From Isoptericola sp042668085 (lineage in GTDB: Bacteria > Actinomycetota > Actinomycetes > Actinomycetales > Cellulomonadaceae): a stretch of 32,952 nt of DNA. The notes beneath the pieces were generated by a model, which searched no databases, was not told the origin of the DNA, and saw only the letters and a list, made by a program, of their open reading frames with translations. The position numbers and the translations under genes were made by a program. The stretch is taken from the NCBI RefSeq assembly GCF_042668085.1, contig NZ_JBHVBO010000029.1, positions 1-32,952 on the forward strand. The letters run 5' to 3'. Positions 7,408-13,947 of this stretch are shown piece after piece (position 1 is the stretch's first letter; each line of letters begins with the position of its first letter).

Positions 7408-8533
7408 CCTCCCGCTCGGGCGCGTCGGGGGCGGCGAGGTCGAGCAGCGAGGCGGCCTCCTCCTCCAGCTCGGACCGGTGGCGCGCCCAGGCGTCGCCGG
7501 TGAAGGGCTCGAGGTGCACGGTGGCGCGGCGGGCGTCGACGTCCAGGGTCCACGTCCCGGCCACCCGGCCGCCCGCCCAGAGGGTGGGGAGCACGTCGGC
7601 GTTGCGCCGGTAGACGAGTCCCGCGTGCTCGGGGTCGACGATCCTGGAGCGCTCGTCCAGCGCCACCAGCAGCTGGTCCCAGCGCGGCAGGAGCCGGACC
7701 GGCGCCGGCGCGTCGGCGGGGGCGAGGTCCGCGTCGGCCAGGTCGACGAGCTCGCGCCCGTCGGGCGCGACGTACGCCCGCAGCTCCAGCAGCGCGAGCG
7801 CCCGCTTGAGGGCGCCGACGCCGCGGATCCCGACGCCGCGGGCGACGTCGCGCGCGGACGCCGGCCCGAAGGCCCGCAGGTACCGCTCGACGGCACCGGC
7901 GCGCGCCTCGTCCGGGGGCAGCGCGGGCAGCGGGTGCGGCACGCGGTCGGCGAGCCAGCGCGCGCCGTCCTGGTAGCGCGCCGCGACGTGGGAGCCCCAC
8001 AGCCCGCTCGGCGGCACGTGCACGAGCCCGCCGCCCGCGCTCGCGAGCCGCCACCACGCGCGGCTCACGCCCCCGGGGATCGCCGCGGCGGCGTCGACGC
8101 CGGGGTACTGCTCGGCGGCGAACGCCTCCACCTCGTCGAGCGTGCGCGGCTCGGCGCAGTACGCACGCACGGCGGCGTTGAGGCCCACGAGGTCGACCCC
8201 CGCTCGCCGCGCGCTCGCGCGCCAGGCCGCCAGCCGCTGCTCGGCCGAGACGGCGTCGAGCAGCGGCCAGTCGGCGCTGGGCACCACGTGCAGCGTGGAC
8301 CGCATGACCGTCGCCTTCACGACCTCGCCGCCGGTGAGGGCCTCCTCGAGCGCTCCGATCGTCGGCCCGGACCGCCGCGCCCACAGCGCGACGTACGGCA
8401 TGTCGGCGTGCTGCGCCTGCAGGCCGCCCACCCGCCCGACGACGGCGGGGACGTCGTCGTCGGAGCGGGCGAGCAGCTGCTGGCGCGCGAGCGTGGTCCG
8501 GTTGAGCTCGTCGGCCGTGATCGGGGTGACCAT
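7355..8533 (-). CDS. AlkZ-type winged-helix DNA-binding protein
   Basis: A 392-residue protein of the winged-helix family (HTH_42/AlkZ-like). Members include DNA glycosylases that unhook interstrand crosslinks or remove alkylated bases. The start MVTPITADELNRTTLARQQLL and VGGLQAQHADMPYVALWAR are characteristic. The Q-hydrophobic-Q pair in LQAQ (Q39, Q41) corresponds to the catalytic QxQ region of AlkZ-type enzymes. A glycosylase role is thus likely, but its lesion specificity is unknown and many relatives are uncharacterised. A GGAGG-rich stretch lies ~12 nt before the ATG. Its 3' end overlaps the convergent membrane-protein gene by 53 nt. Confidence 0.88.
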   Translation of the reverse strand: MVTPITADELNRTTLARQQLLARSDDDVPAVVGRVGGLQAQHADMPYVALWARRSGPTIGALEEALTGGEVVKATVMRSTLHVVPSADWPLLDAVSAEQRLAAWRASARRAGVDLVGLNAAVRAYCAEPRTLDEVEAFAAEQYPGVDAAAAIPGGVSRAWWRLASAGGGLVHVPPSGLWGSHVAARYQDGARWLADRVPHPLPALPPDEARAGAVERYLRAFGPASARDVARGVGIRGVGALKRALALLELRAYVAPDGRELVDLADADLAPADAPAPVRLLPRWDQLLVALDERSRIVDPEHAGLVYRRNADVLPTLWAGGRVAGTWTLDVDARRATVHLEPFTGDAWARHRSELEEEAASLLDLAAPDAPEREVTWAAEPAARESGRARR

Positions 8534-8586
8534 CTGGCGTCCGGCCCTCCTCCCGGGCGAAAGTCAGGCGACGGTCGGGCGTGTCG

Positions 8587-9771
8587 TCAGGCGAGCCGGC
8601 GCATCCAGCCGTGCCGGTCCGCCGCCCGCCCGTACTGGATGTCGGTGAGCTCGTCGCGGATCGCCATGGTGAGCTCGCCCGGCTCCCCGCCCGAGACCTG
8701 CAGGTCGAACTCGTCGCCCGCGAGCCGGCCGACCGGGGTGATGACCGCCGCCGTGCCGCACGCGAAGATCTCGCGCACGGTGCCGTCCTGGAGCCCGGCG
8801 ACGACCTCGGCGAGCGGGACTCGACGCTCCACGGCCTCGTGCCCGCGGTCCGCGGCGAGCTGCAGGATGGACGAGCGCGTGACGCCCTCGAGGAACGAGC
8901 CGGTGAGCTCCGGGGTGTGCACCGAGCCGTCCGCCATGACGACGAACACGTTCATGCCGCCGAGCTCCTCGAGCGCCGAGTTGGTCGTCGCGTCGAGGTA
9001 GCAGACCTGGTCGAAGCCCTTCTCGGCGGCGAGCTGCTGCGGCAGCAGGCTCGCCGCGTAGTTGCCGCCGTACTTCGCGTCGCCCGTGCCGCCCGGCCCG
9101 GAGCGGTGGTAGTGCGTGTCGATCCAGATCGACACCGGCTTCACGCCGCCGGCGAAGTACGGGCCGACCGGCGAGGCGATGACGAGGTACTCGGCCTCGT
9201 TCGTGGGGCGCACCCCGAGGAACGGCTCCGACGCGAAGGTGAAGGGCCGCAGGTAGAGGCTGAAGTCCTCGCCGGACGGCACCCAGTCGATGTCGGTGCG
9301 CACCAGCGCCGCGATGGAGCCGATGAAGTCGTCCACCGACAGCGCGGGCAGCGCCAGCCGGTGCGCCGAGCGCGCGAAGCGTGCCGCGTTGGCGTCCGGG
9401 CGGAACGTCCACACGGAGCCGTCCGCGTGGCGGTACGCCTTCATCCCCTCGAAGATCTCCTGCGCGTAGTGCAGGACGGCGGTCGCGGGGTCGAGCTGCA
9501 ACGGCCCGTACTTCTCGACGCGGCGGTCGAGCCAGCCGTCGCCCTGGCGCCAGCTGATGCGCGCCATGTGGTCCGTGAACACGGTGCCGAATTTGGGCGA
9601 CTGCAGCGCGGCCTCGCGCTCGGCGTCCGGGGTGGGGGCGTCCGTGGCTCGCACGTCGAACAGGGCGACGAGGTCCTCGAGCTCGGCCGGGAGGATGCCC
9701 GGCGCGCCGCTGCTCGACGCGGTGCTCGCCGCGGTGCTCGAGGCGGACGGAGAGGTGCTGGATGTGGTCAT
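8587..9771 (-). CDS. ilvE: Branched-chain amino acid aminotransferase
   Basis: A 394-residue class IV PLP aminotransferase that interconverts valine, leucine and isoleucine with their 2-oxo acids. HYAQEIFEGMKAYR and LRPFTFASEPFLGV are family signatures. The lysine in DAKYGGNYAASL is the expected Schiff-base residue, and EELGGMNVFVV with GTAAVITPVG forms the rest of the cofactor site. This is the mitochondrial/actinobacterial BCAT subfamily, longer than E. coli IlvE. The first ~24 residues are Ser/Thr/Ala-rich low complexity. The ATG at 9771 is preceded by GAAAGG at about 10 nt. It follows leuB on the same strand after a 218-nt gap that may hold its own promoter. Confidence 0.95.
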   Translation of the reverse strand: MTTSSTSPSASSTAASTASSSGAPGILPAELEDLVALFDVRATDAPTPDAEREAALQSPKFGTVFTDHMARISWRQGDGWLDRRVEKYGPLQLDPATAVLHYAQEIFEGMKAYRHADGSVWTFRPDANAARFARSAHRLALPALSVDDFIGSIAALVRTDIDWVPSGEDFSLYLRPFTFASEPFLGVRPTNEAEYLVIASPVGPYFAGGVKPVSIWIDTHYHRSGPGGTGDAKYGGNYAASLLPQQLAAEKGFDQVCYLDATTNSALEELGGMNVFVVMADGSVHTPELTGSFLEGVTRSSILQLAADRGHEAVERRVPLAEVVAGLQDGTVREIFACGTAAVITPVGRLAGDEFDLQVSGGEPGELTMAIRDELTDIQYGRAADRHGWMRRLA

Positions 9772-9787
9772 GATCGGGGGCCTTTCA

Positions 9788-9864
9788 CCGGGTGACCCCT
9801 GTAGTTTTCCACGACCGTGCACCTCGTGGGCACCGGCGTCGCTCCGACCACAGCGGTCACCCGG
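9788..9864 (-). promoter_or_regulatory. Long-range inverted repeat in the ilvE 5' region
   Basis: CCGGGTGACC at 9788-9797 and its exact complement GGTCACCCGG at 9855-9864 flank 57 nt just before the ilvE start. They could be two operator copies or a stem in the 5' untranslated RNA that holds an intervening AT-richer stretch containing TGTAGTTTTCC. No leader peptide rich in Ile, Leu or Val was found here. The function is unproven. Confidence 0.4.
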
Positions 9865-9989
9865 ACAGAGATGGATGTCGGGTGATCGACAGGGGGAGAC
9901 GGCCGGGGCGGGCGGTGGCTCGGACGACACGTCCGACGGCGCGGCGCGCGGGTGGCGCCGCGCCGTCCGGTGAGGCGGCGGGGCCGCCG

Positions 9990-11033
9990 TCAGCCGTTGA
10001 CGCGTGCGGCGAGGTCGCGCCCGACCTCGGCCGTCGTGCGTACTCGGTCGCCGCGCTCCACGAGGTCGCCGGCGACGGCCGCCTCCACGCGCCTGCTCTC
10101 CTCGGTGAGGCCGAGGTGGTCGAGCAGCAGGGAGACCGACAGGACCGTGGCGGTCGGGTCGGCCTTGCCCTGGCCGGCGATGTCCGGCGCGGAACCGTGC
10201 ACCGGCTCGAACATGGACGGCGCGGTGCGGTCGGGGTTGATGTTCGCCGACGCGGCGAGGCCGATGCCGCCCGTGATGGCGGCGGCCTGGTCCGTGAGGA
10301 TGTCGCCGAACAGGTTGTCCGTGACGATCACGTCGAACCGCGACGGGTTCGTCGTGAGGAAGATCGTGGCGGCGTCCACGTGCAGGTAGTCCGTGGTGAC
10401 GTCGGGGAACTCGGCGTTGACGGCCTCGACCGTGCGGCGCCACAGGTGACCGGCGTGCACCAGCACGTTGTGCTTGTGCACCAGCGTGAGGTGCTTGCGC
10501 GGCCGGGCCTGGGCGCGAGCGAAGGCGTCGCGCACGACGCGCTCGACGCCGAACGCGGTGTTGACCGACACCTCGGTCGCGATCTCGTGCGGGGTGCCGA
10601 CGCGCAGCGCGCCGCCGTTGCCGACATACGGGCCCTCGGTGCCCTCGCGCACGACGACGAAGTCGACGTCGCCGGGGTTCGCCAGCGGGCTGGTCACGCC
10701 GGGGTACAGCTTGCCGGGGCGCAGGTTGACGTAGTGGTCCAGCGAGAAGCGGAGCTTGAGCAGCAGGCCGCGCTCGAGCACGCCCGACGGCACGCTCGGG
10801 TCGCCGATCGCGCCCAGGAGGATCGCGTCGTGCCGCTTGATGGCCTCGAGGTCGCCGTCGGTGAGCGTCTCGCCCGTGGCGTGCCAGCGGCGCGCGCCCA
10901 GGTCGAACTCGGTGGTGGAGATCTTGACGTCCGATCCGGCCACGGCCGCCTCGAGGACCGCCAGGCCCTGCTCCACGACTTCCGTGCCGATACCGTCGCC
11001 GGCCACCACTGCCAGGTCGATGCTCCGCGTCAT
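9990..11033 (-). CDS. leuB: 3-isopropylmalate dehydrogenase
   Basis: A 347-residue NAD-dependent enzyme that oxidatively decarboxylates 3-isopropylmalate in leucine synthesis, and methylmalate in the citramalate route started by the nearby CimA. AVVAGDGIGTEVV near the N-terminus, VREGTEGPYVG, KHNVL and NLFGDILTDQAAAI are conserved blocks, and EPVHGSAPDIAGQGKADPTA near residue 276 is the adenine-site region. The length is normal. No Shine-Dalgarno precedes the ATG. Instead TAGGCT stands exactly 6 nt before it, the spacing of a -10 box for a leaderless transcript. leuA and leuCD are not in the window. Confidence 0.96.
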   Translation of the reverse strand: MTRSIDLAVVAGDGIGTEVVEQGLAVLEAAVAGSDVKISTTEFDLGARRWHATGETLTDGDLEAIKRHDAILLGAIGDPSVPSGVLERGLLLKLRFSLDHYVNLRPGKLYPGVTSPLANPGDVDFVVVREGTEGPYVGNGGALRVGTPHEIATEVSVNTAFGVERVVRDAFARAQARPRKHLTLVHKHNVLVHAGHLWRRTVEAVNAEFPDVTTDYLHVDAATIFLTTNPSRFDVIVTDNLFGDILTDQAAAITGGIGLAASANINPDRTAPSMFEPVHGSAPDIAGQGKADPTATVLSVSLLLDHLGLTEESRRVEAAVAGDLVERGDRVRTTAEVGRDLAARVNG

Positions 11034-11047
11034 GGCCCGAGCCTATG
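11031..11047 (-). promoter_or_regulatory. leuB: Leaderless-type -10 block at leuB
   Basis: CATAGGCTCGGGCCATG contains TAGGCT (11040-11045) and, 6 nt later, the leuB ATG at 11033-11031. The identical 17 bases occur at kynA. A good -35 is not evident; TGTCCG at 19-nt spacing is the best weak match. Transcription would start at or next to the A of the ATG. Confidence 0.6.
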
Positions 11048-11098
11048 CCCGGCGAATCATGATGCGGACACGGATCTCATTTTTTGGACATGCGCGGT

Positions 11099-11138
11099 CG
11101 TGACCTCGCAGGTCGCGGACCCGCATGGTGAGGTCACG
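11099..11138 (-). terminator. Inverted repeat at the end of the ASCH gene
   Basis: CGTGACCTC (11099-11107) and GAGGTCACG (11130-11138) form a perfect 9-bp inverted repeat with a 22-nt loop. The right arm covers the stop codon of the ASCH gene, and the repeat lies upstream of the leuB promoter. It can be a terminator without a T-tail or an operator for leuB; the sequence alone does not decide. Confidence 0.45.
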
Positions 11139-11661
11139 CACGGTAGAGCACCTTGAACCGCTCGCAGACCACCGGCATCGACGGGTCGAACTCGCGGCCG
11201 ATCTGCGCGAGCGTGCGCCGCCAGTAGCGCTCGTGCTCCTCGCGCCAGGACTCGAGAGTGCGGTCGCCCTCCCCCTCGGCGGCGGCGTGCTCGGCCGTGA
11301 CCTCGTCGAACGGGACGGTCTCGACCTCGGTCGTCCGGATGAGGAGACGCGGGGCGCCCGCGCCGTCGAGCACGATCGACAGGTCGCCCTTGCGGGGCAG
11401 TGGCTCGTCGGCGGCCTCGTACTCCCAGACCGCGGCGGCGGTGCCGGTCTTCACGCCGTCCAGGACCAGGCCCAGCAGCTCGTCGGCCAGCTCGGGCGAG
11501 TCCCCGAACGACCACGCCGGCGGCGGCACCACGTTCTCGGAGCGCTCACCCACCGCTCCTCCGTGGCTGGTGCGGCCGGCGCTCGGGCGCGCGACGTCCC
11601 AGAACTCGGTGATGCTGTCGGCCTGCTCGGAGTCCAGCCCAGGGGTCACGTCGTCGCTCAT
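11134..11661 (-). CDS. ASCH domain protein
   Basis: A 175-residue ASCH-superfamily (DUF984-type) protein; these are thought to bind RNA or modified nucleosides. WSFGDSPELADELLGLVLDGVKTGTAAA is the typical opening of the domain, followed by a beta strand LSIVLDGAGAPRLLIRTTEVETVPFDEV and the C-terminal SWREEHERYWRRTL with MPVVCERFKVLY. The first ~45 residues are a variable, acidic lead. The ATG at 11661 is used here; an ATG 9 nt upstream at 11670 is an alternative, and the G-rich ribosome site is close to both. It is divergent from the Nudix gene, with starts less than 30 nt apart. Confidence 0.85.
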   Translation of the reverse strand: MSDDVTPGLDSEQADSITEFWDVARPSAGRTSHGGAVGERSENVVPPPAWSFGDSPELADELLGLVLDGVKTGTAAAVWEYEAADEPLPRKGDLSIVLDGAGAPRLLIRTTEVETVPFDEVTAEHAAAEGEGDRTLESWREEHERYWRRTLAQIGREFDPSMPVVCERFKVLYRA

Positions 11662-11688
11662 ACCCCCCATCCTGCCAGGATGACCAGC

Positions 11689-12123
11689 ATGGACACCCGC
11701 GTCGCCGCCTACGCCCTCGTCGTCGAGGGCGACCGCATCCTGCTCCCCCACTGGGCCAGCGACGCCGGGTCGGGCTGGACGATGCCCGGGGGCGGCATCG
11801 AACCCGGCGAGCACCCCGAGGACGCGGCCGTCCGCGAGGTGCGGGAGGAGACGGGCTACCACGTCGAGCTCGACGGCCTGCTGGGCGTCGACAGCATCGT
11901 GATCCCGCCCGAGGGCCGCGGCGTCGTCGACGGCACCGACCACACGGTGGCGCTGCAGGGCATCCGCATCGTCTACCGCGCGCACGTCGTCGGCGGCGAG
12001 CTCGCGAGGGAGGCCGACGGCAGCACCGACGACGTCGCCTGGCACCGGCTGGCCGACATCGACGCCCTCCACCGGGTGGAGCTGGTCGACATCGTCCGTC
12101 GCTGGGCGGGGCTGCTCGACTGA
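11689..12123 (+). CDS. Nudix hydrolase
   Basis: A 144-residue Nudix protein expected to hydrolyse a nucleoside diphosphate linked to another moiety. The Nudix box G-x5-E-x7-REVREETGY is intact at about residues 35-57 (GGIEPGEHPEDAAVREVREETGY), so the Mg-binding glutamates are present. The rest is a single compact fold with no extra domain, so the substrate cannot be predicted. AGGA lies 8 nt before the ATG at 11689. An in-frame ATG at 11680 would add three residues but has no spaced ribosome site. It is convergent with ilvC across an intergenic region containing tandem repeats. Confidence 0.88.
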   Translation: MDTRVAAYALVVEGDRILLPHWASDAGSGWTMPGGGIEPGEHPEDAAVREVREETGYHVELDGLLGVDSIVIPPEGRGVVDGTDHTVALQGIRIVYRAHVVGGELAREADGSTDDVAWHRLADIDALHRVELVDIVRRWAGLLD

Positions 12124-12134
12124 CAGGCAGTGGC

Positions 12135-12194
12135 GCCGCTCGAACTACCTCGGCGGCGCTCGAACTACCTCGGCCCAGCCCGAACTACCTCGGC
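12135..12194. repeat. Three contiguous 20-bp direct repeats
   Basis: Units at 12135-12154, 12155-12174 and 12175-12194 share the exact 14-mer CGAACTACCTCGGC with a variable 6-base head (GCCGCT, GGCGCT, CCAGCC). They lie between the convergent Nudix gene and ilvC and are not part of any recognised gene. I saw no further copies in this window. The regular 20-bp period and identical cores exclude simple low-complexity drift. Confidence 0.9.
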
Positions 12195-12222
12195 ACGCGG
12201 AGCGTCGCCCCCGGACGCACGT

Positions 12223-12257
12223 GCGGCCGCCGCCCCCGGGTGGGGGACGACGGCCGC
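12223..12257. terminator. GC-rich hairpin downstream of ilvC and the Nudix gene
   Basis: GCGGCCG (12223-12229) pairs with CGGCCGC (12251-12257), and CCCCC/GGGGG pairs inside it, separated by a small internal loop. It stands between the convergent Nudix gene and ilvC. There is no T-tail, so this is a likely but U-less terminator. Confidence 0.5.
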
Positions 12258-12281
12258 GCGCGTCGCTGCTGACGGTGTGGG

Positions 12282-13310
12282 TCAGCGAGCGGCGCTGCCC
12301 TCCGTGTAGTCGGAGTCAGCGGGCTTGATCCACGAGAACATCTTCCGCAGCTCGCGGCCGGTGGTCTCGATCGGGTGTGCCTCGCCCTTCTCGCGCAGCG
12401 CGGTGAACTCCGGCGCGCCGGCGTCCTGGTCCGCGATGAAGCGCTCGGCGAAGGCGCCGTTCTGGATGTCCGCGAGGACGGCCTTCATGTTCTCCTTGAC
12501 GCGCGGGTCGATGACGCGCGGGCCGGAGACGTAGTCGCCGTACTCGGCCGTGTCGGAGACCGACCAGCGCTGCTTGGCGATGCCGCCCTCGACCATCAGG
12601 TCGACGATCAGCTTGAGCTCGTGCAGCACCTCGAAGTACGCGACCTCGGGCTGGTAGCCCGCCTCGGTCAGCGTCTCGAAGCCGTACTGGACCAGCTGCG
12701 AGGCGCCGCCGCACAGCACGGCCTGCTCGCCGAACAGGTCGGTCTCGGTCTCCTCGGTGAAGGTGGTCTTGATGCCGCCGGCGCGCAGGCCGCCGATGCC
12801 CTTCGCGTAGGACAGGGCGAGCTCCCAGGCGGCGCCCGACGCGTCCTGCTCGACGGCGACGATCACCGGCACGCCGCGGCCGTCGACGTACTCGCGGCGC
12901 ACGAGGTGACCCGGGCCCTTGGGGGCGACCATGAGCACGTCGTGGCCGGCCTCGGGCTTGATGTAGCCGAAGCGGATGTTGAAGCCGTGCCCGAAGACGA
13001 GCGCCGCGCCCTCGTTGAGGTTCGGGGCGATCTCGTCGCGGTACACGTGCCGCTGCACCTGGTCCGGCGCGAGGATGACGACGACGTCCGCCTCCTTGAC
13101 GGCGTCGGCGACGGTGAGCACGCGCAGGCCCTCGTCCTCGGCCTTCTTCGCGGAGCCGGAGCCCTCGCGCAGACCGACGCGGACGTCGACGCCCGAGTCG
13201 CGCAGGTTCAGCGCGTGCGCGTGGCCCTGGCTGCCGTAGCCGATGACCGCGACCTTGCGCTGCTGGATGATGGACAGGTCGGCGTCGTCGTCGTAGAACA
13301 GCTCAGCCAC
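12282..13310 (-). CDS. ilvC: Ketol-acid reductoisomerase
   Basis: A 342-residue class I KARI that converts acetolactate or acetohydroxybutyrate to the dihydroxy acids using NADPH and Mg. The Rossmann motif is VIGYGSQGHAHALNLRDSG (22-40), GFNIRFGYIKP and VAPKGPGHLVRREY are family blocks, and ETETDLFGEQAVLCGG with ELKLIVDLMVEGG carries the acidic metal ligands. The start is a GTG with GAGGAG about 8 nt upstream. It follows ilvN after an 86-nt gap, longer than the ilvB-ilvN gap, so an internal promoter is possible although none is clear. Confidence 0.97.
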   Translation of the reverse strand: MAELFYDDDADLSIIQQRKVAVIGYGSQGHAHALNLRDSGVDVRVGLREGSGSAKKAEDEGLRVLTVADAVKEADVVVILAPDQVQRHVYRDEIAPNLNEGAALVFGHGFNIRFGYIKPEAGHDVLMVAPKGPGHLVRREYVDGRGVPVIVAVEQDASGAAWELALSYAKGIGGLRAGGIKTTFTEETETDLFGEQAVLCGGASQLVQYGFETLTEAGYQPEVAYFEVLHELKLIVDLMVEGGIAKQRWSVSDTAEYGDYVSGPRVIDPRVKENMKAVLADIQNGAFAERFIADQDAGAPEFTALREKGEAHPIETTGRELRKMFSWIKPADSDYTEGSAAR

Positions 13311-13396
13311 GGTGATGCTCCTCGGTTCTCGGTACTGCGTTCGTCACTACAGGTCGGTATGTGGTCACCCGCGGGGATGACGGTACGCGCTCGGCG

Positions 13397-13918
13397 TCAG
13401 GCCGTGCGCACGCGCTCCAGCGCTCGGTCGGTGATGGACCGCGAGCCGCGGCCCACCGCGAGCGTGCCGGACTTCACGATCTCGCGGACGCCGTACGGCT
13501 CGAGCGCGCTGAGCAGCGCGGACAGCTTGGCGGCGGTGCCGGTCGCCTCGATGACGACCGTGTCGGGCACGACGTCCACCACGTGGGCGCGGAAGAGGTC
13601 GACGACCTCGAGCACCCCCGCGCGGGTGGCCTGGTCGGCCCGCACCTTGACGAGCAGGAGCTCGCGCTGCACGGACGACTCGGGGTCGAGCTCGACGATC
13701 TTGATGACGTTGATCAGCTTGTTCAGCTGCTTCGTCACGTGCTCGAGCGGGTGCTCCTCGACGTCGACCACCACGGTGATGCGCGAGATCTCCTCGTGCT
13801 CCGTGGGCCCGACGGCCAGGGAGTGGATGTTGAAGGCCCGGCGCGCGAACAGCGCGGTGACGCGGGTGAGGACGCCGGGCTTGTTCTCGACCAGCACGGA
13901 CAGGGTGTGACGCGACAT
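13397..13918 (-). CDS. ilvN: Acetolactate synthase regulatory (small) subunit
   Basis: A 173-residue small subunit that activates IlvB and confers valine feedback inhibition. An ACT domain occupies about residues 3-78, beginning HTLSVLVENKPGVLTRVTALFARRAFNIHSL, with the valine-site region around the N-terminal strand-loop-helix. The C-terminal half is the IlvN/IlvH C domain that contacts the catalytic subunit. Length is typical. GGAG lies ~7 nt before the ATG. It sits 29 nt downstream of ilvB in the same operon. Confidence 0.96.
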   Translation of the reverse strand: MSRHTLSVLVENKPGVLTRVTALFARRAFNIHSLAVGPTEHEEISRITVVVDVEEHPLEHVTKQLNKLINVIKIVELDPESSVQRELLLVKVRADQATRAGVLEVVDLFRAHVVDVVPDTVVIEATGTAAKLSALLSALEPYGVREIVKSGTLAVGRGSRSITDRALERVRTA

Positions 13919-13947
13919 GGGTGGCTCCGTCTCTGCTCGTCGGCCGG

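Noticed and set aside
12135..12194. A CRISPR array
   Set aside because: Only three contiguous units with 6-base variable parts and no spacers of normal length; no cas genes are nearby.
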